Origin: an uncultured Bacteroidales bacterium
GTDB lineage: Bacteria > Bacteroidota > Bacteroidia > Bacteroidales > UBA932
Direction of reading: 5' to 3'
Assembly (NCBI GenBank): GCA_946616285.1
Contig: CAMOIT010000002.1
Location: forward strand, 1-60,521
Length of the DNA stretch: 60,521 nt
The notes below the pieces were generated by a model. It had not been told where the DNA came from. It searched no databases and saw only the letters and a program-made list of their open reading frames with translations. Shown here piece after piece: positions 8,683-17,711 of the stretch. A program made the position numbers and the translations under genes. Position 1 is the first letter of the stretch. Each line of letters opens with the position of its first letter.

Positions 8683-9356
8683 ATGAAAGCGAAGTTCCTT
8701 TTGCTTTGTGGCCTGGCGCTTGCCGCAGCGGCATGGAGTGGAACGCATGGAGTAGCGGGAACAAGCCTTCGCACCATGTAACTCTGCCTTTCACCAGACT
8801 TCTTAGCGGGCCGATGGACTATACCCCCGGAATCTTCGACATTGAGTATAAGGCGATTGAAGGCAATCCTGACGTAAAAGTCTGGAACAATGTGCATTCG
8901 TCGCAGTGCCGCGTGAATACAACCCTGGCCAAGCAGATAGCCCTCTGGGTGGTGCTGTATTCGCCGCTTCAGATGGCTTCGGACCTGGTCGAAAATTACG
9001 ATGGCCATCCTGCCTTCCAGTTCTTCCGCGACTTCGATGCCGATTGCGATGAATCCCGGGCTCTTCAGGGAGAAATCGGCGAATACGTTTCCATCGTCAG
9101 ACGAGCCGGGGACAGATTCTTCCTTGGCGCCATCACCGGGGACGAAGGCCGCACCCTTCCTCACCCGCTGGACTTCCTTGCTCCCGGCGTTTCCTACCAG
9201 GCAACAATCTACGCTGATGCCTACGATGCCCACTGGGAATCAAATCCTTACACATACATAATCGAAAAACGCACCGTCACATCGGCCGACACACTGACGC
9301 TGTGGCTTGCTCCGGGAGGCGGCGCGGCAGTATCCTTTATTCCGAGCTTACAATAA
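8683..9356 (+). pseudogene. GH97 glycoside hydrolase remnant, internal deletion plus frameshift
   Basis: A signal peptide begins at the ATG at 8683 ('MKAKFLLLCGLALAAAAWS'; an ATG at 8674 overlaps the rhaD stop). Immediately after it, in another frame, the sequence jumps to the late GH97 region 'GMEWNAWSSGNKPSHH', 'LPFTRLLSGPMDYTPGIFD', 'QIALWVVLYSPLQMASDL', ending with the family's beta-sandwich tail. Most of the protein, some hundreds of residues including the catalytic barrel core, is gone. The signal-peptide frame stops within about 12 codons of the junction, so no full protein is made. GH97 enzymes are exported alpha-glucosidases/galactosidases; this one was the last gene of the rhamnose operon. 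Confidence 0.75.
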
Positions 9357-9401
9357 CGCTCGGGGCATGTCCCTTTTCTTTCCTTTCGCAGTTATTGCGG
9401 T

Positions 9402-9518
9402 GTGCCGGGTCTGCGAATAACTGTGCCGGGTCTGTTATTTGATGAAAGACCTGGAGCATTGCAGGTCCTGAGTGGCATATAAGCGTGCCAGGAGGAACAG
9501 ATTTTTCAGACCTGGCAC
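9402..9518. repeat. Cluster of GTGCCRGGTCTG motifs and hairpins
   Basis: GTGCCGGGTCTG occurs at 9402-9413 and 9423-9434, and its inverse CAGACCTGGCAC at 9507-9518. CAGTTATT/AATAACTG flank the first copy as an inverted repeat, and GACCTG..CAGGTC forms another small hairpin near 9447-9466. No gene is present. It may be a degraded repeat element or a structured RNA between the GH97 remnant and the GH3 gene. Confidence 0.5.
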
Positions 9519-9530
9519 AGGGCTTTTTTT
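9485..9530 (+). terminator. Likely intrinsic terminator after the rhamnose operon
   Basis: GTGCCAGG (9485-9492) pairs with CCTGGCAC (9511-9518) around an 18-base loop, followed after AGGGC by a run of seven T. It is the only terminator-like structure between the rhamnose operon and the GH3 promoter. Confidence 0.5.
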
Positions 9531-9546
9531 CTTTAGAAAAAAGTAG

Positions 9547-9554
9547 TAACTTTG
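9547..9554 (+). promoter_or_regulatory. -7 element for the GH3 to S41-protease gene run
   Basis: TAACTTTG fits TAnnTTTG; a T-rich tract lies where a -33 box is expected but there is no exact TTTG. The leader to the GH3 start would be about 35 bases. Confidence 0.5.
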
Positions 9555-9592
9555 TACGATTATACGTGTATTGAAAAAAAAGAAACCGATAT

Positions 9593-11698
9593 ATGAAGAA
9601 GCTATTCGTTATTGCAATTGCCGCCGTGATGGTAGCAGCATGTGAAGAGGCGCCCCAGTTTGGTGGGTCTTCACTGGACAAAGTTGTGGGCGCCATGACA
9701 CTTAAGGAAAAGGTGCATTTCGTGCTTGGAACCGGATGTCCTACTGAAGAACCCGTAAAGGGCGCAGCCGGAACCACATACGCCATACCCCGTCTTGGAA
9801 TCCCCGCTATAACCTTGGCAGACGGTCCTGCCGGAGTGCGAACGGACGATCAGGCCACGCGTTTCCCCAACGCTACGCTCCTTGCATCGGCATGGGATAC
9901 TGAACTCACCGAAAAGGTGGGGGAGGCAATAGGCCAGGAAGCATTGGCGAAGGGCATAGACGTTATGCTCGCTCCGGCCATGAACATCCAGCGCCACCCC
10001 CTCTGCGGCCGCAACTTCGAGTATTATTCTGAAGATCCCCTGGTCTCCGGAAAGAACGCCGCCGCCTATGTCCGCGGCATCCAGAGTACCGGCGTGGACG
10101 CTTGCCTTAAGCATTTCGCCTGCAATAATCAGGAAACTTTCCGTACCGGGAACTGCGTTATCGTCCATACCCGTCCGCTCAGGGAAATCTACCTGAAAGG
10201 TTTCGAGATTGCCGTGAAAGAGTCCAATCCCCGCACGGTAATGACTTCCTACAACAAGATCAACGGCGAATACACTTCACAGAGCAGCGCTCTGCTGGAT
10301 TCCATCCTTCGCGACGAATGGGGCTTCAAAGGCCTTGTAATGTCGGACTGGGGCGCCGGTGACGATGCCGTCGCACAGATAATTGCCGGCAACGATATGA
10401 TTCAGCCCGGAAACGAAGATCAGTACAAGCTTCTCATGAAGGCCCTCAAGAATGGCTCCCTCACGGAAGAACAGCTGGACAAGTGTGTCCGCCGTGTCCT
10501 GAAACTGGTGGCGGAAAGCGCCAGCGTCCGTGGAATAAAGGGCAAGGATCAGGACAACTCCGCCCTTGCCCGTGAAAGCGCACGCGACGGCATGGTGCTT
10601 CTGGAAAACAATGGCGCCCTGCCTTTCAAGAATGTGAAAAAGGTCGCCCTTTTCGGCAGCGAACTTGTGCCCGGCGGCACCGGCTCAGGCAGTGTCAATG
10701 GAGCTGCCACGGTTTCTCTTGCCGAAGGCCTTGGGAATGCTGGTATCGAAGTCGAAAAAGGCGAGGATTTTGAAGCCCTCGCTGCCAATAATGACATCGC
10801 CGTCGTGACCATATCACGCATTTCGGGCGAAGGCAGCGACCGCAGCAGCGCGGATTTCGCCCTGTCCGAGGATGAAAAGCAGTTGCTGGCAGTGGTGAGC
10901 AGGGCCTTCCGTCTTGCAAAGAAGAAAGTAGTAGTGGTGCTTAATGTTGGCGGAGTAATAGAAACAACTATCTTGAAATGGGGTGCCGATGCAATTCTCC
11001 TTGCCTGGCAGCCCGGTCAGGAAGCAGGCAATGCGGTTGCCGATATCCTTACCGGCGCAGTCAACCCTTCCGGTAAGCTTCCTGTTACCTTCCCCATGAA
11101 TCTTTCGGATGTACTGTCCACGCGCAATTTCCCTGTGGACGTTGTATGGAGCGAAACGGCTCCCGCCGATACAGTGATCAATAATGTTCACCAGACCCGA
11201 TACGACGAAGGTATCTATGTGGGCTACCGCTGGTTCGACCGATTCAACCTCCCCGTTGCCTATCCCTTCGGCTATGGCCTGAGTTATACCAGCTTTGCAT
11301 ACAGTAAGCCCGAGGCAGCAAATAACGGAACCACAATAACTGCAAAAGTTACCGTCAAGAATACCGGAAAAGTATCCGGACGCGAGGTGGTCCAGCTTTA
11401 TGTTTCGGCCCCTAATAGTCAGCTGGACAAGCCCGTCAAGGAGCTGAAGGCATTTGCCAAGACGAAACTTCTGGAACCCGGCCAGAGCCAGGTGCTGGAA
11501 TTCAGCTTCCCTGCGGCGGAGCTTGCATCCTTCAGCGAGAAAAGCAGCGCTTGGAAGGTGGACGAAGGCAAGTACACGATCCAGTTCGCCGCTTCTTCGC
11601 GCGATGTCCGCTGCAAGGCCACCGTCAGTGCGCAGGCTGTTTCCACTAGCGTTCATGACGTCCTTCCCAATTACGGTTACGTAAAACTCAACTGGTAA
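9593..11698 (+). CDS. GH3 family beta-glucosidase-type lipoprotein
   Basis: 701 residues with a lipoprotein signal (lipobox Cys17, 'VAAC'). The GH3 N-terminal barrel shows 'LADGPAGVR' (75-83), 'APAMNIQRHPLCGRNFEYYSED' region (127-148), 'KHFACNNQE' (173-181) and the nucleophile Asp252 in 'LVMSDWGAG'. The second domain follows ('RDGMVLLENNGALPF', 'AWQPGQEAGNAVADIL', 'GKLPVTFP'), then 'YPFGYGLSYTSF' and a fibronectin-III-like C-terminal domain. The family removes terminal beta-glucosyl or xylosyl units from glycans; the exact substrate is open. First gene of a tight run; its stop overlaps the next start by one base. Confidence 0.88.
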   Translation: MKKLFVIAIAAVMVAACEEAPQFGGSSLDKVVGAMTLKEKVHFVLGTGCPTEEPVKGAAGTTYAIPRLGIPAITLADGPAGVRTDDQATRFPNATLLASAWDTELTEKVGEAIGQEALAKGIDVMLAPAMNIQRHPLCGRNFEYYSEDPLVSGKNAAAYVRGIQSTGVDACLKHFACNNQETFRTGNCVIVHTRPLREIYLKGFEIAVKESNPRTVMTSYNKINGEYTSQSSALLDSILRDEWGFKGLVMSDWGAGDDAVAQIIAGNDMIQPGNEDQYKLLMKALKNGSLTEEQLDKCVRRVLKLVAESASVRGIKGKDQDNSALARESARDGMVLLENNGALPFKNVKKVALFGSELVPGGTGSGSVNGAATVSLAEGLGNAGIEVEKGEDFEALAANNDIAVVTISRISGEGSDRSSADFALSEDEKQLLAVVSRAFRLAKKKVVVVLNVGGVIETTILKWGADAILLAWQPGQEAGNAVADILTGAVNPSGKLPVTFPMNLSDVLSTRNFPVDVVWSETAPADTVINNVHQTRYDEGIYVGYRWFDRFNLPVAYPFGYGLSYTSFAYSKPEAANNGTTITAKVTVKNTGKVSGREVVQLYVSAPNSQLDKPVKELKAFAKTKLLEPGQSQVLEFSFPAAELASFSEKSSAWKVDEGKYTIQFAASSRDVRCKATVSAQAVSTSVHDVLPNYGYVKLNW

Positions 11699-13518
11699 TG
11701 GATACCCCTGTCCGATCATACGTCATGGACGCGGCCATGCTGCAGCAGCTTCTCGGCCTTAAGGGAGGCTTCGGCAGGCTTGTCGCCCGTATTGTCATGA
11801 AGGTCCTGGATATTGACAAGGCGAACGAGTTCCACGCCCGCTGTATGGGCGCGGACAATGCCCCGGATTACTCCAGGGCTGTCCTTAAGGAGGTGGGAGT
11901 TAGCTATGAGCTTCCGGAAAGCCATCTTGACAGAATTCCTGCCGAAGGAGGCTTTATAACAGTTTCCAACCATGCATTCGGCAGCCTGGACGGCCTTATC
12001 CTTTGCGATACCATAGGCCGTAAACGCCCCGATTACAAACTGCTTACGACTTTCCTTCTTTCCCTTATTCCAAATCTGAAGGACAGTTTCCTCCCTGTGG
12101 ACAACCTTTCATCCAGGCCTGACGCCCAAAGCGTAAACGGCATCAGGATGGCCCTGAGACATATCTCGGAAGGCGGTCCCATAGGTTTCTTTCCCTCCGG
12201 CGAAGTCTCCTCTTACCAGAAGAAGGAGCAGAGGACAGCTCTTGGGGATGAGCCGGTTATTGAAGACGTCCCCTGGGCAGGCAACATTGTAAAGCTCATA
12301 AAGAAATCCGGATTTCCTGTTGTTCCCGTTTACTTCGACGGAACGAATTCAAAGAATTTCCACGCACTCGGCCGCATTCATCCCCGCCTCAGGACCGTCC
12401 GTCTGGTCCATGAGCTTTTCAACAAGAAGGGGACCGTGATAAAGGTCAGGATCGGCCAGCCGATCACGCCTGCCGAAGTTGAGGGCATGGACCTTGAGAC
12501 TTTCGGCAAGTATATAAGAAGCCGTACCTATGCCCTTGAGGCCGAATGCCGCGAATCCGCACCGAAGAAAGAAGAAAAGCCTATGGCCCCGATTGCGCCC
12601 CACGTTGCACCGGAGCTTATAAAAGCGGATATTGACTCTCTTTACGATAAAGTGCTTTTCGAAACCGGCGATTATCGCTGCTACGTCGCAAAGGCGGAAA
12701 GGATGCCATCGGTGATGAAAGAAATCGCGCGCATGAGGGAAGAAATCTTCCGCGCCGTCGGCGAAGGAACCGGAAACCCGGAAGACACCGATCAGTACGA
12801 CACGTATTTCGACCACCTGATTTTATGGAATATACCTGATGGCCGAATCGCTGGCTCCTACAGGCTTGGCTTCGGCAACGAGCTCGTGCAAAGAGGGGAG
12901 GGCGCCGATGCTTTCTATACTGCTTCTCTGTTCCAGTTCAAGGACGGTCTCAATGAGCGCCTTGGCAGCGTAATGGAGCTGGGCCGGACCATTATTTCTC
13001 CCTATTACCAGAGGGATGTGCAGCCGCTGAAGCTGCTTCTTTCGGCCCTTCTTATGGCATCCATCCGTAATCCGGCCATATCTTACACGCTTGGTCCTGC
13101 AAGTATGTCCAACGATATTCCGGACTTTTACAAGAGCCTGATAGTATATTTTCTTAAGTCCCGCTACGGCCTCCCGGAGAGCGAAAAATATGCCGCTCCC
13201 ACCCATCCATTCAAGAGCGATTTCCTTAGGGTAAACCCTGACGATCTTCTTGCCGCGTGTCGTACGGCTGATGACCTTGACCGCCTCATCGTGAGTCTCT
13301 CGGACGGCAAATACCGCATGCCGGTGCTCCTGAGGAAGTACATCAGTTTCGGCGCAAAGGTGGTGGACTGCAACGTTGATCCGCTTTTTGAGAATTGCCT
13401 GGATACCCTTGTACTTCTGGATTACAAAGAAATGACCGATAACTTCATCGGCAGCTTCTCCAAATACATGACTCCGGAAGACAAGGAAATGCTTCTCAAG
13501 AGGACAAACAGAATATAA
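11698..13518 (+). CDS. OlsF-like fused O-/N-acyltransferase for amino-lipid synthesis
   Basis: 606 residues in two parts. Residues about 70-285 are a PlsC-type O-acyltransferase with 'ITVSNHAFGSLDG' (His92, Asp98) and 'GGPIGFFPSGEVSSY'. Residues about 310-600 are a GNAT-like N-acyltransferase of the OlsB/hemolysin type ('VLFETGDYRCYVAKAE', 'GRIAGSYRLGFGNEL', 'VMELGRTIISPYYQRD', 'YTLGPASMSNDIPDFYKSL' region). The same order occurs in OlsF, which makes ornithine lipids; in Bacteroides the two activities are separate proteins (GlsA and GlsB) that make glycine lipids. Which amino acid is used here is unknown. Starts on the last base of the GH3 stop. Confidence 0.75.
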   Translation: MDTPVRSYVMDAAMLQQLLGLKGGFGRLVARIVMKVLDIDKANEFHARCMGADNAPDYSRAVLKEVGVSYELPESHLDRIPAEGGFITVSNHAFGSLDGLILCDTIGRKRPDYKLLTTFLLSLIPNLKDSFLPVDNLSSRPDAQSVNGIRMALRHISEGGPIGFFPSGEVSSYQKKEQRTALGDEPVIEDVPWAGNIVKLIKKSGFPVVPVYFDGTNSKNFHALGRIHPRLRTVRLVHELFNKKGTVIKVRIGQPITPAEVEGMDLETFGKYIRSRTYALEAECRESAPKKEEKPMAPIAPHVAPELIKADIDSLYDKVLFETGDYRCYVAKAERMPSVMKEIARMREEIFRAVGEGTGNPEDTDQYDTYFDHLILWNIPDGRIAGSYRLGFGNELVQRGEGADAFYTASLFQFKDGLNERLGSVMELGRTIISPYYQRDVQPLKLLLSALLMASIRNPAISYTLGPASMSNDIPDFYKSLIVYFLKSRYGLPESEKYAAPTHPFKSDFLRVNPDDLLAACRTADDLDRLIVSLSDGKYRMPVLLRKYISFGAKVVDCNVDPLFENCLDTLVLLDYKEMTDNFIGSFSKYMTPEDKEMLLKRTNRI

Positions 13519-13519
13519 G

Positions 13520-15643
13520 ATGGGAAAGAGGTCAACCATAATTGCCATTACGGCTATAGCGATACTTCTGGGTTGCATCGCCTTCGCGGTAACCCGTTTG
13601 TACAGGCCTGCTTCCGGTGGAGGGACCGACCATCCAGCCTCAACCCCGGTTTCCTGGTCGGTGCTCAGCGCCGTCCCCTCCGATGCTGTAGCTGTACTGG
13701 TATTCGACGGCTCTGCAAGGGCATCCCGGATTATTGCCGACTCGACCGGCATTCTCCGCGGCATCGTGGCCTCTGATAATCCCGCCTTCATGCATTTCCT
13801 GCAGTCCCTTGGGAACAGGAGAATAGCGGTTTCACTGCACAATAGCGGCTCTCTGGTACCTCTTGTGGCTGCGGAAGCTTCCCCGGCCGATTCGGCACTT
13901 GCCCCCCAGGCCGCTAAGGCCGGACTCAAGACCATGTCGAAGGACGGTTTTTTCCTGGCCTCCCGTTCGGAAACATTCCTGAACTCGAGTGCCCGCCATC
14001 TGGATGAAGACAAGTCCATACTTGGCGCAAAAGGACTCACTGAGCTTATTGAAAAGGCCTCAGGGCCTGCTGTCATGCTGGTTTCGCACTCGCATGCCGG
14101 CAAACTTCTGCAGGTGTATGCCGGAAAGCCCATGCATTCACACACCTCTTTCGTGAAAGATCTTACTGCATGGAGCGCCTGGATGATTCAGGACGTCGCC
14201 GATGACGGTATACTGGTAAAGGGCATTACTCTTCCAGGCGAAGGCGTTAGCAGTTACTTTGCCGATTTCGCACTGTCGCCTTCTTCCGTTCCGTCTTATC
14301 CAGAGGTTCTCCCTTATTTCACCTCTTCTGCAATTTCGGTCCCCGTGGCCGATGCCGACGCCTACATCGAAGGCCGCCGCAGCTTTGAAGACGGCAGAGG
14401 AAGGCGGGTCCGATTCGACAAGTTCCTGACCACCAAGGCCGGACGCCCTCTCACTCCCACGGAGTGGCTCAGGAGCATCCAGCCCCGCGAAGTGGTGAAG
14501 GCCGTATTCACCGATCCCGACGGCGTGGAGCGCAGCGCAGTCCTTGTCCGTTCAGGGAAGGACCTAAAGCTTGGCCGTGAGGCCTCAAACCCTTACAGGG
14601 GCTGTCTGGGCCAGTTTTTCGGCGAGGCCTTCGACATTGTGGATACGTCCTGCGCCTCGATAGGGGAAAAGTGGACCGTATACGCCGACCTTCCCACCGT
14701 AAGGGCATTCCAGGACAAGGAATTCCTGAAATACAGCCTTAAGGACAGACTCCAGGATGCTTCCGTGAACCTCCCTTCCGGCTTCAATGCATATCTGTCC
14801 CTGTCGGATGCTCCGCTCGTGGCCGGGAACCTTTTCTCGAAAGCCATTTCGACACCGGTCCTGGAGTATGTGAAGGGCTCCGGATACGCGCCGGCGTTTG
14901 CTGCGCTGGACCTTTCTTCCGAATTCCCTTCGTTCCGCATTCAGCTGGATAAGCGCGCTCTCAAGGGCACCAAGGTCCAGGTCCTGGAAAGGGATACGAC
15001 CGTGGTTATCCCTACCGGCCTTTTCCCCGTCACAAACTATCAGAGCGGAAAAACCAATTACCTGTACCAGAATTCGCACCTTTCCATTTGCCTTAACGAC
15101 GAGAACGGCAAGGGCGTATGGGGCATTCCCTTCAAGGAACACATCTGCGGCAGGGTACAGGACATCGACTACTATAATAATAAGAAGATTCAGTTCCTGT
15201 TTGCAGCCGGCTCGAAGCTGTATGCCCTTGACCGCCTTGGCCACTGGGTTAACGGTTTCCCCGTAGAACTTGGAAAACCCATCCTTCTGGGTCCCGACGC
15301 CTATGACTTTACAGGCGCAGGCGGTTACACTGTTATGGTGCTGCACAAGGACAATACGCTTGAAAGATACAACCTTCACGGCGTCAAGCCCGAAGGCTGG
15401 AAGGGGATAAAAGCCCCCGAAAAGGTGAAGAACCTTCCTGAACTCATAGAAAGCGGAGAAAAACGCTATTGGGCTGTAAGGACATCGGTCCGTACGTTGA
15501 TTTATCCATTTGAAGGGGGAGAGCCCCTGACAAAGGACGAAGGCGGAAAGATGCTCAAACCCGACACTCCGCTCACGCCGACTTCAAAGGGAGTCAGCGC
15601 CGAATGCTATGACGGTAAAACGAGAGATATAAAATTGAAATAG
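13520..15643 (+). CDS. Unknown membrane-anchored exported protein
   Basis: 707 residues, not recognised with confidence. One N-terminal membrane helix (about 6-26) anchors a large extracytoplasmic part. Residues 45-480 show alternating strands and helices in the style of Bacteroidetes DUF3352-like proteins ('AVPSDAVAVLVFDG', 'SYPEVLPYFTSSAISVPVADA'). The C-terminal 200 residues look like repeat-propeller blades ('FLFAAGSKLYALDRLGHWVNGFPVEL', read as two blocks, and 'GGYTVMVLHKDNTLERYNLHG'). It starts one base after the lipid acyltransferase stop and six bases before the acyl-CoA ligase, so a role at the envelope linked to lipid metabolism is possible but not shown. Confidence 0.6.
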   Translation: MGKRSTIIAITAIAILLGCIAFAVTRLYRPASGGGTDHPASTPVSWSVLSAVPSDAVAVLVFDGSARASRIIADSTGILRGIVASDNPAFMHFLQSLGNRRIAVSLHNSGSLVPLVAAEASPADSALAPQAAKAGLKTMSKDGFFLASRSETFLNSSARHLDEDKSILGAKGLTELIEKASGPAVMLVSHSHAGKLLQVYAGKPMHSHTSFVKDLTAWSAWMIQDVADDGILVKGITLPGEGVSSYFADFALSPSSVPSYPEVLPYFTSSAISVPVADADAYIEGRRSFEDGRGRRVRFDKFLTTKAGRPLTPTEWLRSIQPREVVKAVFTDPDGVERSAVLVRSGKDLKLGREASNPYRGCLGQFFGEAFDIVDTSCASIGEKWTVYADLPTVRAFQDKEFLKYSLKDRLQDASVNLPSGFNAYLSLSDAPLVAGNLFSKAISTPVLEYVKGSGYAPAFAALDLSSEFPSFRIQLDKRALKGTKVQVLERDTTVVIPTGLFPVTNYQSGKTNYLYQNSHLSICLNDENGKGVWGIPFKEHICGRVQDIDYYNNKKIQFLFAAGSKLYALDRLGHWVNGFPVELGKPILLGPDAYDFTGAGGYTVMVLHKDNTLERYNLHGVKPEGWKGIKAPEKVKNLPELIESGEKRYWAVRTSVRTLIYPFEGGEPLTKDEGGKMLKPDTPLTPTSKGVSAECYDGKTRDIKLK

Positions 15644-15649
15644 TATAAC

Positions 15650-17305
15650 ATGGAATTCCACTCAGTCAACAAAATTTTGCAGGAAAGCTTTGTGCGCAAC
15701 TGGGACCGCCCTGCCCTCACCAATTATCAGGGCATGACGCTTGCATATCGCGACGTCGCGCGCAGGATAGCAAAGCTTCACATCGCCTTCGAGCAGTGTG
15801 GTCTCCGCAAAGGCGACAAAGTCGCGATCTGTTCACGCAACCAGGCCAACTGGGGCGTGAGTTTCCTTGCCGCCATTACCTACGGCGCGGTCGCGGTTCC
15901 CATCCTGCACGAATTCAAGGCCGGGAACATACACTATCTGGTGAATCACTCCGAGGCCCGTGTCCTTTTCGTAGACGAAGTTATCTGGGAAGGTCTGGAT
16001 CCAGTCGAGATGCCAGATCTGGCTGTGGTTGTGCAGATTAACACTTTCAAGTTCCTTTACGCTGCATCGGACAAACTGGCCCAGATACGAGAACATCTTA
16101 ACGAGGAATTCGGCCACAGGTATCCCAACAACTTCGAACCGGAGGATCTGAATTATTACGAAGACCAAGCCGAAGAGCTTGCGATTATCAATTATACATC
16201 GGGCACTTCCGGTTTCTCAAAGGGCGTGATGCTGCCTTTCCGTTCGCTCTATTCCAACATAGAGTTCGCCGCCAAGGACGCATGTCCTATGCTTAAGGCC
16301 GGAATGAACATCGTGGCCATGCTGCCTTCGGCCCACATGTACGGAATGATGTTCGAGTTCATCTATATGATGACCATCGGCATGCACGTTCACTTCCTCT
16401 CTCGCGTACCCAGCCCCAAGATTATCATGAAGGCCTTCAGCGAGATTCATCCCGACATCATCATCGCAGTGCCGCTGGTGATGGAGAAGGTGTACAAGAC
16501 CAAGCTCAAACCCCTGATCGACAAAACCAAATTATACAGGCGCATCCCCATCCTGGACAAGGCAATCGAAAAGAAGTTCTGCACGGAACTCACCAATGCT
16601 TTCGGCGGGCAGTTCGAGGAAGTCATCCTTGGCGGCGCTGCGTTCAATCCCGAAGTCGAGAAATTCCTGAATAAGATCGGATTCCATTATACCGTTGGCT
16701 ACGGCATGACTGAATGCGGTCCTATCATAGGATATGCCCATTGGGACAAGGTGAAAGTTGGTTCTGCCGGCCGCGCAGCGCTTAACATGCAGATTCGCAT
16801 AGACTCGCCCGACCCCAGGAACATCCCCGGCGAGGTCCAGGTGAAAGGCCCCAACGTGTGCCTCGGCTATTACAAGAACCCCGAAGCCACCGAAGCCTCC
16901 TTTACTGCAGACGGCTGGTTCAAGACCGGTGATATGGGCGTTCTGGACGAAGACGGCTACCTCTTCCTGAGGGGCCGCAGCAAATGCATGGTTCTGGGCC
17001 CTTCCGGCCAGAACATTTATCCCGAAGAGCTCGAGGCTGTGATAAACAACTTCACCTACGTGGTGGATTCCCTGGTGATTGAGGACGACGGCGGCCTAAC
17101 CGCACTCATATATCCCGACTATCATCAGGCAGAACTGGACGGCATGCCCCGCAGCGTATTCAAAAAACGCATCATGGACACCCTTCCCGCCATCAACGCC
17201 GAGCTCCCCAAGTATGCGCAGATCAAGAAGATAGAGCTTATGCCGGAAGATTTCGAGCGCACCCCCAAGAAGAGCATCAAACGCTATCTTTATCAAAGGA
17301 ACTAA
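15650..17305 (+). CDS. Long-chain fatty acid-CoA ligase (AMP-forming)
   Basis: 551 residues of the ANL superfamily; activates fatty acids to acyl-CoA through an acyl-adenylate. Motifs: 'INYTSGTSGFSKGVML' (P-loop, 180-195), 'PSAHMYGMMFEFIY', 'GYGMTECGPIIGYA' near 352, 'WFKTGDMGVLDEDGYLFLRGRSK' hinge region near 425-447, and the C-terminal lysine in 'RTPKKSIKRYLY' near 540. It lies in the same run as the OlsF-like acyltransferase and could feed acyl chains to lipid turnover; that link is inference. Confidence 0.87.
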   Translation: MEFHSVNKILQESFVRNWDRPALTNYQGMTLAYRDVARRIAKLHIAFEQCGLRKGDKVAICSRNQANWGVSFLAAITYGAVAVPILHEFKAGNIHYLVNHSEARVLFVDEVIWEGLDPVEMPDLAVVVQINTFKFLYAASDKLAQIREHLNEEFGHRYPNNFEPEDLNYYEDQAEELAIINYTSGTSGFSKGVMLPFRSLYSNIEFAAKDACPMLKAGMNIVAMLPSAHMYGMMFEFIYMMTIGMHVHFLSRVPSPKIIMKAFSEIHPDIIIAVPLVMEKVYKTKLKPLIDKTKLYRRIPILDKAIEKKFCTELTNAFGGQFEEVILGGAAFNPEVEKFLNKIGFHYTVGYGMTECGPIIGYAHWDKVKVGSAGRAALNMQIRIDSPDPRNIPGEVQVKGPNVCLGYYKNPEATEASFTADGWFKTGDMGVLDEDGYLFLRGRSKCMVLGPSGQNIYPEELEAVINNFTYVVDSLVIEDDGGLTALIYPDYHQAELDGMPRSVFKKRIMDTLPAINAELPKYAQIKKIELMPEDFERTPKKSIKRYLYQRN

Positions 17306-17308
17306 GAG

Positions 17309-17710
17309 ATGAAATTCGACAGCAGTTACTTGCAGATGGCCGAAGTGTGGGCGCAGAATTCCTACTGCAAGCGCCGTAAAGTGGGCGCACTCCTTGTCAA
17401 GGACCGCACCATCATTTCCGACGGTTACAACGGCACGCCATCAGGCTTCGAGAATATTTGTGAAGACGAGAACGGCGTTACAAAGCCCTACGTGCTCCAC
17501 GCCGAGGCCAATGCCATCACCAAAGTTGCCAAGAGCGGCAATTCCTCGGAAGGCGCAACGCTTTATGTTACCGCATCCCCTTGTTCGGAATGTGCCAAGC
17601 TTATTATTCAGGCTGGCATCAAACGTGTAGTATACAGGGACGCATACCGCCTTACGGATGGAATAGACCTTCTGAAGAGGGCCGGAATTGAAGTAGAACA
17701 GATAGGATAG
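17309..17710 (+). CDS. Deoxycytidylate (dCMP) deaminase
   Basis: 133 residues of the cytidine/deoxycytidylate deaminase family, converting dCMP to dUMP for dTTP supply. Zinc and catalytic residues are clear: His64-Ala-Glu66 in 'VLHAEANAI' and Cys92/Cys95 in 'SPCSECAKLI'. 'DGYNGTPSGFENICED' is the usual dCMP-specific loop. Three bases after the acyl-CoA ligase, two before the S41 protease. Confidence 0.9.
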   Translation: MKFDSSYLQMAEVWAQNSYCKRRKVGALLVKDRTIISDGYNGTPSGFENICEDENGVTKPYVLHAEANAITKVAKSGNSSEGATLYVTASPCSECAKLIIQAGIKRVVYRDAYRLTDGIDLLKRAGIEVEQIG

Positions 17711-17711
17711 A

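Noticed and set aside
12823..14145. A 440-residue minus-strand frame across the OlsF-like and unknown genes, and a 365-residue plus-strand frame at 36752-37849 across asmA and def.
   Set aside because: They cross from one well-supported gene into the next on the opposite strand and have no promoter, start signal or family motif.
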